A stretch of DNA of 64,000 bases from Melitaea cinxia (taxonomy: Eukaryota; Arthropoda; Insecta; Lepidoptera; Nymphalidae), in assembly GCF_905220565.1 (NCBI RefSeq), contig NC_059421.1, positions 10,561,501 through 10,625,500 on the forward strand. Reading direction: 5' to 3'. A program made the translations under genes and the position numbers. Shown in pieces: positions 22,195-33,734 of this stretch (position 1 is its first letter; every line of letters starts with the position of its first letter). The notes below the pieces were generated by a model, which saw only the letters and a program-made list of their open reading frames with translations, was not told the origin of the DNA and did no database searches.

Positions 22195-22570
22195 CCGTTC
22201 AGCCATACGCTTGATTGTCGTTTTTATACATAAAAAAGAAAGTCACAGAATCAGAAGTAACATAGGGTATAAAAAATCACGCCATGACCCACAATAAAAC
22301 AGTGACCATAAACTTCAAGTACCCACGATATGAATGTATATTATTTTGTTCTCAAGTTCAAATGTACGGCGTCTGTCTACAAACAGGGTTTACTCCGGCC
22401 ATCGCTCAATTTCCGATTTTCCGCGCCGATTGTTTGGTTGACAATAAAAGCACTGCACAATCAAATGATTCACCACTTCGACTAAATAAGGAAATTATTT
22501 TTTTACCACTTCAATTCAATGAATGTATTTTTCGATTGGTTCGTGTCGTTAAATTATTTTACACTTGAGT
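22195..22570. other. Unassigned; 94-codon ATG ORF at 22284-22568
   Basis: The ORF has no recognisable domain, signal peptide or neighbour context, so I do not call it a gene. Confidence 0.4.
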
Positions 22571-22619
22571 TTATATAGGGTTCTTTTTCGTGAAATTTTT
22601 TTTAGAATAATCGAAAAAA

Positions 22620-23402
22620 TCCTCGATTTTTAGGGTTCTGTACCTCAAAATGAAACAGCGGAACCCTTTGTATTGTATTGTATTGTTTTGGGCTCGGTTT
22701 TCCGCATTTAGACACAAAGGTGGTCCGTTATGCGTGACAACAACGGAACCCTTATAGGATAACTTTGTTGTCCGTCTGTCTGTCAAGGCCCTTTTTCTCA
22801 GGAACGCGTGGAGGTATCAAGCTGAAACTCATATCAAATACACAAGTCTGCTGTCCCTTGGAGCTGTGAAAAATCAAACTTCAAAAGCAACGCAATCAAA
22901 AGATAGAGCCTTTTATGCTGCAAATTCTACTAGCCCGTTGGCGCAGTTTGTAGTGACCCTGCTTTCTGCTCCGAGGGTTGTGGGTTCGATTCCCACCCCG
23001 AGTCTGGGTTTAATATAAATACTTATTTATATATTTATATATGTATTATTTATAAGTATGTTTATCGAAAAAAAATGTAGCTATATACCAGTTGGCTGTA
23101 ACCTATAACACAAGCATTAAGTTGCTTACTTTAGGAACAGACGACCGTGTGTGTATTGTGTAGATATTTACTTATTTATTTAAATTTTTGACACTCGTAA
23201 GGGAATAAAAAACTTATAGGGTACTTCCTTTGAACTCAGAATCTTGAAATTTGGTACAAAGCAACGACTTATAGCACAGATAAAGGAAAATTGTAAAAAG
23301 CATACATTTTTAATCACATCATATAATAAAAATATTTTTAATAATTTGGTTTGTACGGAACCCGCGGTGCGCAAGTCCGACTCACACTTGGTCGAGTTTT
23401 TT
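22620..23402. repeat. Family J repeat split by SINE D
   Basis: The left part (22620-22929) starts near GATTTTTAGGGTTCTGTACC and includes CCGTCTGTCTGTCAAGG. The right part (23183-23402) ends GTACGGAACCCGCGGTGCGC then CACTTGGTCGAG. I recognise this layout as an abundant lepidopteran repeat; SINE D interrupts it. Confidence 0.65.
22930..23182 (+). repeat. tRNA-derived SINE D
   Basis: The head has A-box-like TTGGCGCAGTTTGTAGTG and B-box-like GTGGGTTCGATTCCCACC, followed by a tRNA-unrelated body with ACACAAGCATTAAGTTGC and a (TATTTA)n tail. Further copies lie at 39653, 41262 (minus) and 58125. Confidence 0.8.
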
Positions 23403-23499
23403 ATTAATATTATTAATTATAAGTTGAAAACATTTAAAAAGTATTCGTGTTTAAAAGTGCAATTATTACTTCATAAATTCTCCTCTCCTTAATCTGCGT

Positions 23500-23562
23500 G
23501 CTCTATTCTCCTACGTGGAGAAAGAGGCTTATGTCCAGTAGTAGAATATTACAGGCTGTACG
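23500..23562 (+). repeat. SINE C 3' fragment
   Basis: About 60 bases (CTCCTACGTGGAGAAAGAGG to ATTACAGGCTG) match the SINE C tail. Confidence 0.5.
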
Positions 23563-23867
23563 TGTGAAACAATTGTAGTTAAGTCGTATTATACACAGTA
23601 TTTAATTTTTCAATTCCTAATAATAGTTTAGACTCACTAAGTCCAAATTTTCAATAATTATTATTCGCTCATCCTCTAAAGTTCAATTTTTTTTTAATAT
23701 TTGTAGTTATACTGATGTATTTTTTTCCAAATATAAATTCAATGGTCAATTGGATTTTTTTTATTGACGTAAGTAGAAACTGATTTTTTTTTTATGACGT
23801 GTTTTAATATCGATTGCTTATCTATAATCTATAATATATATAAAAGCGAAAGGTCACTCACTCATCA

Positions 23868-25222
23868 CGAAATCTCCGAAACTATAACACCTACAAACTT
23901 GAAATTTGGCAGGTAGGCTCCTTATAGAGCGTAGACGTCCGCTAAGAACGGATTTTATGAAACTCGACCCCTAAGGGGGTAAAACGGGGGTTGCAAGTTT
24001 GTATGAAAGTCCTATGTTTTTGAAGTAAGATACCTGAAATTTTAAATGTATGCTCTATAGATGATGAGAAGACGTCCAAATAATGTATCTTTAGAAATCA
24101 ACCCCTTTTTGGGGTTAAAACGGGGGATGGTAGGTTGACTCACTGATCACGAAATCTCCGAAACTATAACACCTACAAACTTGAAATTTGGCAGGAAAGC
24201 TCCTTATAGGGCGTAAACATCCAATAAGAACAGATTTTACGAAACTCGACCCCTAAGGGGGTAAAACGGGGGTTGGAAGTTTGTATGAAAGTCCTATGTT
24301 TTTGAAGTAAGAGACCTGAAATTTAAAATGCATGCTCTATAGATGACGAAAAGGCGTCCAAATAATGTATCTTTAGAATCAAACCCTTTTTGGGGTTAAA
24401 ACGGGGGATGGTAGGTTGACTCACTGATCACGAAATCTCCGAAACTATAACAGCTATAAACTTGAAATTTGGCAGGAAGGCTCCTTATAGGGCGTAGAGA
24501 TCCGCTAAGAACGAATTTTGCGAAAATCGACCCCTAAGGGGGTAAAACGGGGGGTTGGAAGTTTGTATGAAAGTCCGATGTTTTAGAAGTAAAAGACTTG
24601 AAATTTAAAATGTATGCTCTATAGATGATGAGAAGGCGTCCAAATAATGTATCTTTAGAAATCAACTTCCTTTTGGGGTTAAAACGGGGGATGGTGGGTT
24701 GACTTACTCATCACGAAATCTCCGAAACTATAACAGCTACAATTTTGAAAATTGGCAAGTAGGTTCCTTATAGGGCATATACATTTGCTAAGAACGAATT
24801 TTATGAAACTCGACCCCTAAAGTGATAAAACGGGGGTTGGAAGTTTGTATGAAAGTCCTATGTTTTTGAAGTAAGAGACTTGAAATTTAAAATGCATGCT
24901 CTATAGATGATGAAAAGGCGTCCAAATAATGTATCTTTAGAAATCAACCCCTTTTTGGGGTTAAAACGGGGGTAGGTAGGTTGACTCACTGATCACGAAA
25001 TCTCCGAAACTATAACAGCTATAAACTTGAAATTTGGCAGGAAGGCTCCTTATAGAGCGTAGAGATCCGCTAAGAACGGATTTTGCGAAACTCGATCCCT
25101 AAGGGGGTTAAACGGGGGGTTGGAAGTTTGTATGAAAGTCCTATGTTTTAGAAGTAAAAGACTTGAAATTTAAAATGTATGCTCTATAGATAGCGAGAAG
25201 GTGTCCAAATAATGCACCGTAA
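23868..25222 (+). repeat. Tandem array 1, five ~282-bp units
   Basis: Units begin CGAAATCTCCGAAACTATAA and contain two short palindromic motifs, CCCCTAAGGGG and AACCCC-TTTTT-GGGGTT. The fifth unit is cut where the Helitron tail begins. Starts are spaced 282, 281, 283 and 282. Confidence 0.85.
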
Positions 25223-25849
25223 TCTATATATATATAAAGGAGAAAGGTCACTGACTCACTCATCACGAGAACTTAATAACCGCTGGATGGTCCATCCATC
25301 CAGGATGGACAAAGATGAGGCAGGGAGGTAGATTATAGTTAGTTGACGTCCGCTAAGAACGGATTATGCGATATTCCACCGCTAAGAGGGTTTAATTAAG
25401 GTTGATAGTTTGTATGAAACATATACAGCCTGAAAATAAAACTAAAAATGTGGTGTATAGAGAGGTTTTATAAAAATAACTATTAAATTATACTAAATTG
25501 TGCCTTTTAAAAAGTTACTCAGTTTGATAAGCATTTCAAGTGATTGAAATAAAAAAAATATTTGCGTTAAACATCTTAATAGTAATGCATATCTTCATAA
25601 CCACGCGGACGTAGTCGCAGGCGACAGTTAGCGTATTATAAAACAAAGTCCCCAAAAGTATATGTGATGGATTCCTTCAAAATCTACAGAACGGATTTTC
25701 ATGCGATTTCACCAATGGAGAGAGAGCTTGGAGAGAGAAAGGTTTACGGAACGGCTAAGCCGATTTCGATAATAGTTTCACTGGAAGTTTGCCGGGAAAA
25801 CTTTGTGACGCACTGATTTCTACGCGGGCGAAGCCGCGGGCACAGCTAG
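25223..25849 (+). mobile_element. Helitron tail 1 (627 bp)
   Basis: It has its own TC start and the CTAG end, so it could be a complete small Helitron. Its 5' part contains a diverged copy of the array unit (CGTCCGCTAAGAACGGATTA, then AGTTTGTATGAA), suggesting the array was amplified from a Helitron 5' region. Confidence 0.65.
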
Positions 25850-25885
25850 TCTATAATATATATAAACGCGAAAGGTCATTCATCA

Positions 25886-27524
25886 CGAAATCTCCGAAAC
25901 TATAACACCTACAAACTTGAAATTTGGCAAGTAGGCTCCTTATAGGACGTAGACATCCACTAAGAACGGATTTTACGAAACTCAACCCCTAAGGGGGTAA
26001 AATGGGGGTTCGAAGTTTGTATGAGAGTCCCACGTTTTTGACGTAAGAGACTAGAAATTTAAAATGTAAGCTCTATAGATATATGGTGAAAAGGTGTCCA
26101 AATAATGTATCTTTAGAAATCAACCCCTTTTTGGGTTAAAACGGGGGATGGTAGGTTTACTCACTCATCACGAAATCTCCGAAACTATAACACCTACAAA
26201 CTTGAAATTTGGCAGATAGGCTTCTTATAGGGCGTAGACATTCGCTAAGAACGGGTTTTACAAAACTCGACCCCTAAGGGGGTAAAACGGGGTTAGGAAG
26301 TTTGTATGAAAGTCCTATGTTTTTGAAATAAGAGACTTGAAATTTAAAATGTATGCTCTATAGATGGTGAGAAGGTGTCCGAATAATGTATATTTAGAAA
26401 TCAACTCCCTTTTGGGGTTAAAACGGGGAATGGTAGGTTGATTCACTCATCACGAAATCTCCGAAACTATAATACCTACAAACTTGAAATTTGGCAGGTA
26501 CGTTTCTTATAGGGCGTATACATTTGCTAAGAACGAATTTTATGAAACTCTACCCCTATGGGGATAAAACGGGGGTTGGAAGTTTGTATGAAAGTCTTAT
26601 GTTTTTGGAGGAAGAGACTTGAAATTTAAAATGTATGCTCTATAGATAGTGAGAAGGTGTTCAAATAATGTATCTTTAGAAATCAACTTCCTTTTGGGGT
26701 TAAAACGGGGGATGGTGGGTTGACTTACTCATCACGAAATCTCCGAAACTATAACAGCTACAATTTTGAAAATTGGCAAGTAGGTTCCTTATAGGGCATA
26801 TACATTTGCTAAGAACGAATTTTATGAAACTCGACCCCTAAAGTGATAAAACGGGGGTTGGAAGTTTGTATGAAAGTCCTATGTTTTTGAAGTAAGAGAC
26901 TTGAAATTTAAAATGTATGCTCTATAGATGTTGAGAAGGTGTTCAAATAATGTATCTTTAGAAATCAACTCCCTTTTGGGGTTAAAATGGGGTATGGTAG
27001 GTTGACTCACTCATCACGAAATCTCTGAAACTATAACAGCTACAAACTTGAAATTTTGCAGATAGGTTCCTTATAGGGCATATACATTTGCTAAGATCGA
27101 ATTTTATGAAACTCGACCCCTAAAGTGATAAAACGGGGGTTGGAAGTTTGTATGAAAGTCCTATGTTTTTGAAGTAAGAGACTTGAAATTTAAAATGTAT
27201 GCTCTATAGATGTTGAGAAGGTGTTTAAATAATGTATCTTTAGAAATCAACTCCCTTTTGGGGTTAAAATGGGGTATGGTAGGTTGACTCACTCATCACG
27301 AAATCTCTGAAACTATAACAGCTACAAACTTGAAATTTTGCAGATAGGTTCCTTATAGGGCGTAAACATCCGCTGAGAACGGATTTTACGAAACTCGATC
27401 CATAAGGGGATAAAACGGGGGTTGGAAGTTTATATGAAAGTCATATGTTATTAAGGTAAGAGACTTGAAATTTAAAATGTATGCTCTATAGATGGCAAGG
27501 AAGTGTCCAAATAATACATCGTAA
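25886..27524 (+). repeat. Tandem array 2, six ~282-bp units
   Basis: Spacing is 285, 282, 282, 282, 282. Units 5 and 6 share TCTCTGAAAC and GAAATTTTGCAGATAGG and look like a recent local duplication. Unit 4 carries the same private variant (ACAATTTTGAAAATTGGC) as unit 4 of array 1. Confidence 0.85.
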
Positions 27525-28191
27525 TCTATATATATATAAGAGAAAGGTCACTGATTGACATCACGAGAACTCAAAAACCGCTGGATGGTCCATCCATCCA
27601 AGATGGACAAAGATGAAATTTGGCAGGGGGTAGATTATAGTTAGTAGACGTCCGCTAAGAACGAATTTTGCGATATTCCATCGCTAAGGGGGTTTAATTG
27701 GGGTTAATAGTTTGTATGAAGCATATACAGTAGCAACAAGTTCGCCTGATAGGTTATTCATACTGCAGCCTGAAAATAAAACTAAAAATGTGGTGTATAG
27801 AGAGGTTTTATAAAAATAACTATTAAATTATACGAAATTGTGCCTTTGAAAAAGTTACTCAGAGTGATAAGCATTTCAAGTGACTGAAATAAAAAAATAA
27901 TTTGCGTTAAGCATCTTAATAGTAATGCATAATTATCTTCATAACCACGCGGACGTAGTCGCGGGCAACAGTTAGTGTATTATAAAACAAAGTTCCCAAA
28001 AGCGTATGTGACCGATTCCCTCAAAATCTACTTAACGGATTTTCATGCGGTTTCACAAATGGAGAGAGGGCTTCAAGAGGAAGGTTTACGGAACGGTAAA
28101 GCCGATTTTGATGAGAGTTTCACTGGAAGTTTGCCGGGAAAACTTTGTGACAAACTGATTTCAACGCGGGCGAAGCCGCGGGCACAGCTAG
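27525..28191 (+). mobile_element. Helitron tail 2 (667 bp)
   Basis: It is homologous to tail 1 but has 38 extra bases near 27730-27767 between two CAG trinucleotides; tail 1 has a single CAG there. The 103-codon ORF across 27975-28286 runs through the Helitron terminus and is not a gene. Confidence 0.65.
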
Positions 28192-28436
28192 TTCTATATA
28201 AGGGTAGGCACCCTCTTATCTTTGCTACGAAAGTATACATAGACACGGCCAAATATAAACTAAAAAATCTTTATGAGCGGACTTAAAAGAGTTATCTATA
28301 ATATTAATACGTAAAGAAAAAGTTTTGTTTTTTTACGAAAATTAACGAAATGAAATTAATTAAGGAATGCAGAATGCTAATATTTTTTTAAATTATGCAT
28401 ATAAATATATTAAATCAATAAAAAATATTACACACA

Positions 28437-28603
28437 CTACCATGTATTTGACACACACACGCATATTGTACTCTTTTGTTGATTATCAAAGTCTGTAGTC
28501 AAAATGAAAAGTGTTAAAAAAGGTTCTTTATTTTCATAATTATTTTGTTTTCTTTAATTTTAATTGTCAATTATGGTCGAATTATGACCTCTGGGCGACT
28601 AGT
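28437..28603. repeat. Family K repeat, inverted copy
   Basis: It matches 15710-15880 in reverse orientation, ending GACCTCTGGGCGACTAGTG. Confidence 0.6.
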
Positions 28604-29265
28604 GAATAAAAATACCTCATATTTGATTTGAAGCATGTTAAATGATAGGAAAAGTTAGGCTATAATAAAATATCAAAGGCATGTTACCGACATTACCAAA
28701 GGTATCGTTAGAAGATTTACTAACTGTGTAACTTTGTTCTGATATTAATTAATTAATTTACGAATAGCTCGCTAAACTGTTACTGAACTTATATACTGAT
28801 TTCGTGGAATTACTTTGTGTTCCTATTCGCTTGAAACAATTTATCTATAAAATTAAATATTAATATAATTCTATAATATAAAATTTAATTGTCTTTTTGC
28901 TGCAATTATAGTGGAAACATAGGATAGGAGTAGTGATTTTTGCTTCTAGTAAATCTTTCAAAGGTACTCGTATAGTCTTTATGTGACTAGGTCCGAGAGA
29001 CAGTAATTTATCACCCATACTTTTTACCCGACTTCGACAAAGCCAAAAGGAGGGTTATAATTTTAGCAGTCTATATATGTCTCAAATTATTCACATTTAG
29101 ACAAATATGATATCATTAGAAGCGTCTTAATTGTCCGCTGGTTATAGCTTATATGGTGTCACATTGTTTTAAATGTGGCGCCATCTACAAGGACATAAAG
29201 TAACATAATAATTTTTTGTCGTAGTCTGATTACAACCAGTTTTTAAATTTTGTCTTTTACCTTGT
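28604..29265. other. AT-rich, nothing supported
   Basis: Only a short lepidopteran-like motif (ACCCGACTTCGACAAAGCC near 29029) is noticeable. Confidence 0.45.
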
Positions 29266-29271
29266 TTCATC

Positions 29272-29606
29272 ATCATTACAGCCTATACAGTCCACTGCTG
29301 GACATAGGTCTCCACATGTTTACGCCAAAAATAACGTGAACTAAAGTGTTTTGCCCATAGTCACCACGCTAGGCAGGCGGGTTGGTGACTGCAAGGTTGG
29401 CTTTGTCGCACCGAAGACGCTGCTGCCCGTCTTTGGCCTGTGTATTTCAAAGCCAGCTGTTGGATGGTTATCCCGCCACCGGTCGACTTTTTAAGTTCCA
29501 AGGTGGTAGCTGTGGAACTGTGTTATCCCTTAATCGCCTCTTACGACACCGGTGGGAAGAGAGGGGGTGGCTATATTCTTTAGTACCGTAGCCACACAGT
29601 ACTACG
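29272..29606 (-). repeat. Family B, near full length
   Basis: All B blocks are present in reverse orientation, from CAGTCCACTGCTGGACATAG to the GTACCGTAGCCACACAG head. The 69-codon ORF inside is a translation of the repeat. Confidence 0.75.
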
Positions 29607-29929
29607 GTACCTTGTTTAAAACTCAATTATATGTAAATAAAAAACATGATCTTGTCTAAGATATTTCTTAATTACGATGAGACATAAAGCTTCTTGTATT
29701 ATTTGAGAGGCACTGAAATCTTAACACAATAATGTGCATCACAGTGTACGTGTGATGTCGTCCAAACATCGTGCTTCTCACACTCGCTAGTAAACAACTC
29801 TCAAAATTGATCACTGAGATCGAACAACGCGGCGATTTCATTCAATTTCGTACGATGCCATCTCCACTGAGCAAATATTTGTCAAATTAATACGATTTAA
29901 AAAAAAATTTGATCGATTTATAGATGATA

Positions 29930-30095
29930 CAGATGTGTGGACTTCGTGACGCTGTATTTCATGCAACTTTCGAATCGGTGGTAGCTTCACTTTTAAAAAT
30001 AAAAGAATCACTTAAAAATTTTAATTTGTAAAATAACGATTCGAAAGTTCTTTTAAGCCTATTTGAGTAAACCTATTTTGATTTGATTTTATATA
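29930..30095. repeat. Family A, reverse orientation
   Basis: It matches the family A ends (CGAATCGGTGGTAGC, and AAGCCTATTTGAGTAAACC) in the opposite orientation to 10335 and 35485. Confidence 0.6.
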
Positions 30096-30249
30096 TTATA
30101 TCAATATACGCGGAAGTTATAGAATTGTACTCGTTATATAAAAAATTACTTCGATTTTCATCGAAAAGTTACAAAATGAGAACATAATAAGCGTGGGTAG
30201 TCGAAAAAATTGTCAATTTAATACGCATTATTGGGGATAATTTTAGTAC

Positions 30250-30371
30250 ATTCTTGATCCGTACAGCCAAAGAACTCCCTACCAGCGTCTGTGTTTCCGG
30301 AAAGCTATGACCTGGGGATCTTTAAGTCGCGAGTGAATAGGTTACTTCTAGCTAAGTGTGCTCCATCTTAA
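30250..30371 (+). pseudogene. LINE reverse-transcriptase C-terminal remnant
   Basis: Two frames joined by one frameshift near 30285 encode IRTAKELP and VFPESYDLGIFKSRVN, a motif I recognise from the C-terminal end of jockey/CR1-like LINE proteins. The stop is at 30369-30371, followed by a short 3' region with TCATCAGGTGAAATAGCGG and an A-run near 30430. It is a 5'-truncated, frameshifted dead copy. Confidence 0.6.
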
Positions 30372-30459
30372 ACCGCATTTTCACTTATCATCAGGTGAAA
30401 TAGCGGTCAAACACCAGCCTATCTATGTATAAAAAAATAGATGTCGCATCAAATTCATT

Positions 30460-30600
30460 CAAATTTAAAAGCACTAGCTTTAGAATACAAAATAATCATC
30501 AAAACCGATCCACTCAGTAATAAGTTATGAGGTAACTCGTATAACAAAATACAACCAAATTAAGAACCTCTTCCCTTTTTTTAAATTCAGTTAAAAATTA
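30460..30600 (+). repeat. Family F fragment
   Basis: A weak F match: CAAAACCGATCCACTCAGTA and the AGAACCTCTTCCC end. Confidence 0.45.
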
Positions 30601-30880
30601 TAGTCATTTCCGGGGTTTTGAACACTTGAGTGTTTTGTTGAAATAAAGCGCTTGTCTTCTCATTCAGGCCTATTCTAAGTTTTAAATACTTTTCAAAAGT
30701 TAATTATCACTTATTTTAAGTGAAATAGTTTAACGGTCGCGAGTGATCGCTCGTCTGAACTTGTCACGGCTTTATTCATTACTACAAAACTATTCAAGGA
30801 CGAACAAAATTATAAAATAAAGTGTATAAAATTTCATCCTAAAGTTATAAACATTTAGTTCTATAAATAATATAAATATA

Positions 30881-31223
30881 CTAGCTGTACCTCGCTATTT
30901 ATCGGCTTTAATATTAAGAAAATTATAACCTATAACCTGTATCTGTAAATAGGCTATCAAACCAAGAACCTTACAGAAGATCACAGCTAAATAATACTGT
31001 TTTTATGCAGTATTGTGTTCCTGTTGATGAGTAGGGTGACCAGAGCTCCTGGGGGGGATTGGGTCAGCAACGCGCTTGCGATGCTTCTGGTGTTGCAGGC
31101 GTCTATAAGCTACGGTAATCGCTTACCATCAGGTGAGCCGTATGCTTGTTTGTCGACCTAGTGGTATAAAAAAAAAGAAGAATTTTTCACACTAACTTCC
31201 CATCTTTATAATATTAGTATAGA
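30881..31223 (-). mobile_element. Small 343-bp Helitron with a nested E copy
   Basis: On the minus strand it begins TCTATACTAATATTATAAAG (31223 leftward), a classical lepidopteran Helitron 5' end, and ends GAGGTACAGCTAG at 30881. Flanks are A before TC and T after CTAG, the expected A-T target. Most of its interior is a family E fragment. Confidence 0.7.
30965..31180 (+). repeat. Family E fragment inside the small Helitron
   Basis: It runs from CCTTACAGAAGATCACAG to CGACCTAGTGGTATAAAAA in sense orientation. Confidence 0.65.
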
Positions 31224-31329
31224 TAATGGCCCACTCAAACTCACACTCAACGGCGCCTACAAGAAGTTTCTCATGTGTCAGGAATCACTAATAATAAACA
31301 CACAAGCAAAATCACCCATACCACGACAA

Positions 31330-31600
31330 GCATATGACCGATACAAATGTTTTTCATAAGCGGGGATCGAAGCCACGACAACGCAACAACCAGTACTGTG
31401 GTTGCTGTGCCGACATGTCACCTGAATTCACCTTTTTATTTTCAGGGGTGACTAAGATGGCCAAAGCTTTGAGGAAGGCTAATCAGTTGGGATTGACAAT
31501 ATACTTGCTAAGCTTCTGATGTTGCAGGCGTTTATAGGCTACGGTAATCGCTTGCCATCAGTTAGGCAGTACGCTTTTTTTGCTGCCTTTGTAGTATAAA
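31330..31600. repeat. SINE C head scrap and family E scrap
   Basis: 31330-31420 resembles the SINE C tRNA-like region in reverse (GCGGGGATCGAAGCC). 31505-31600 is a diverged E 3' end (GATGTTGCAGGCGTTTATAG). Confidence 0.45.
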
Positions 31601-31987
31601 AAATCCATAAAGTTTATTCTTCGAATCACATCAGTTACAGATTTAACCAATTTTTGTTGTTGTTGTGAAAAACAACAAAGAGTTTTCGTACGTTTGTTTT
31701 CTTTAGCGATAATGATGCTCCAAGACTAGTATATTTAAATTTATTCAAATGTTAAACAACGCTTTGACGTGATTTCGTTTCATGAGAAAAAATGAAACCA
31801 GGTTTCACGAGGTCGTGACGATTATATTATCGCTAGCAAAAATTCGGTTCTGAATTTTTCAGATATAATGTACGTATCCTTTGGGACTAATGTCCGTATT
31901 TAAACATTTATTTGTTTCCGGTTTCTCTCAACTCTGTAAATCTTTTACTTCATAGGGTCAAGAATTCATTGTTTGAAATACATGTTT

Positions 31988-32232
31988 TTTATACAACTAG
32001 GTCGGCAAAGAAGCGTACGATTTATACACCTGGATGGTAAGGAACTACTGTAGCCTAAAGATGCCTGAGTCACCAGAGCCAACGCAAGCGTACCTAGATG
32101 GTAAGGGATGCCTGAGAGGATGCCAGAGGCAACGCGAGCGTATTGCCAACCCTAGACCCCTCCCCTCCCCAGGGACTCTGGTCTGGTACTTCCCCAGTTA
32201 GACTATTTTAGATCTTAAGCAGGATATTTTTG
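31988..32232 (-). repeat. Diverged family E copy
   Basis: GGTCGGCAAAGAAGCGTACG through TAGATCTTAAGCAGGA-like blocks. Part of the sequence around GGTAAGG-GCCTGAG is duplicated internally. Confidence 0.55.
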
Positions 32233-33220
32233 CTATGACCCTCCTCACATTTTATTTGCTGTATATCTAAGAGAATAATTAAGGTTAGATCAATCATATT
32301 GTAAGTGTCAAAAGTTAGGATATGCGGGGACCAAGAACAAATCACACATAACTATGACCTTGTCCGCGGTGTATTATTTTTATTACTTTTTTTTTAGCTA
32401 AGTATAATGTTATTCATTGTTATATAGCTATGTTTTTGTTGTTGACATCAAAAAAAAAGAAAAAAAAAATGACAACAACAAAAACATAGCCATATAACAA
32501 TTGTTGTTGTCATTTCGTATCATTTATGTTACGGGGGTGACATAATCACTAAGTGATTAAACTCCCATTAAATAAAAGATTAAAAAAAAAACCCACCTTA
32601 GTTAAAATATAATATTATAATTTATCATAACAAAGTAGTTACTGCTTCATTTCTGCAAAATCTGACACACACCAACATTAAAACTATGTATGCAATTATA
32701 CACACACATTAATACTTACAAAGTGACGATAAAAACACACACTAAGTCGTCCCGATATAACTCAAACCCTCTCCACACCGACATAAATTCGAATCGTAAA
32801 ACTAATAATATTCCAATACTCAAAAATATTTTATGAATAATACAAATGAATATTACGTCTCTCAAAACGTTTTCCCGTATTATAATAATACATAAAGCAT
32901 AACCACAAATACACGGATCAAAAATACGATCAGGCCCTTTGTCCCCGAATCGCTTAGGGATGAATATTTAAAATATTGCCGACACCTACATATATATCAA
33001 GATTTACTGCGAAAATATCGTCGGCTGAATATTTTGGTGTCACGTTTCTTATATTTTTTTGTGAGGTTGGTAGTATATTTTTTACATTTCCGATCTAAAG
33101 AACTCTACACTCCCGATATATTAGGAAAAATGGAAATGTGTGTATGTGTGTGTCTGTGTGTGTTTGTATATTCAAACCTCAACCACTAACAAATATCCAC
33201 GTGGTCTATACAAATATTTA
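32233..33220. other. Unassigned AT-rich DNA with a hairpin and GT-rich run
   Basis: A 29-bp inverted repeat with one mismatch pairs 32416-32444 with 32473-32501. A GT-rich stretch lies at about 33137-33170. No gene is supported. Confidence 0.5.
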
Positions 33221-33221
33221 A

Positions 33222-33440
33222 TCATCATTACAGACTATACAGTCCACTGCTGGACATAGGCCTCCACAAGTTTACGCCAAAAATAACGTGAACTCATGTG
33301 TTTTGCCCATAGTCACCACTTAGTTACCGTTATCACCGTTAGGGATATCTCCTTTCCAACAAAAAAAGAATCATCAAAATCGGTTCATATGCGACTAAGT
33401 TATCCGCGAACACACTACATCTACGGTCGAGTTACATTTA
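33222..33440. repeat. Family B 3' fragment joined to family F fragment
   Basis: 33225-33320 is a truncated B (minus strand). 33340-33440 is F sequence from GATATCTCCTTTCCAAC to ATCCGCGAACACAC. Confidence 0.55.
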
Positions 33441-33734
33441 ATTTAAAGATAAATTAAATGTAATGCTAAACCTGTCACTGACTGTACATCGGTTTCCTTA
33501 TTTCCTCAGATACAGAACGAGGGCTCGATGCGACACAGTGCCTTAATGTATGTTTATTGTCTTATGATGTATCATTCTGTATGGTGTTATAATGTTGATT
33601 CATTACTTGGGACCTTGTCATAGAATAAAAATAAATTTGAAACGACAATGTAACTGAAATATTTAATTTTCATAATCGTTTCCTGTTTAAGGACATGAGA
33701 GCATTTCACTACGGGGCAAAGCCTATATTTGTAA

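Larger units (their letters stand above)
23828..25849 (+). mobile_element. Helitron-like composite 1 with tandem array
   Basis: It starts TCTATAATATATATAAAAG after an A and ends with a CGCGG (25823-25827)/CCGCG (25834-25838) hairpin then CTAG at 25846-25849, the layout of non-autonomous Helitrons. Five copies of a ~282-bp unit start at 23868, 24150, 24431, 24714 and 24996. A second TC-start (TCTATATATATATAAAGG) at 25223 opens a 627-bp tail that shares the terminal CTAG. No Rep/helicase coding sequence is present. Confidence 0.8.
25850..28191 (+). mobile_element. Helitron-like composite 2 with tandem array
   Basis: It begins TCTATAATATATATAAACG immediately after the CTAG of composite 1 with no base between them, and ends with the same hairpin and CTAG at 28188-28191. 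Six ~282-bp units start at 25886, 26171, 26453, 26735, 27017 and 27299. The internal TC-start tail begins at 27525. Confidence 0.8.

Noticed and set aside
22931..23005. tRNA gene-like A and B boxes
   Set aside because: The sequence recurs with the same non-tRNA body and tail at 39.6, 41.4 and 58.2 kb, so it is a SINE head; it does not fold as a full cloverleaf by eye.
23868..27524. Long regular repeats that might suggest a CRISPR-like array
   Set aside because: Units are ~282 bp, directly adjacent without unique spacers, and lie between Helitron ends in eukaryotic DNA.
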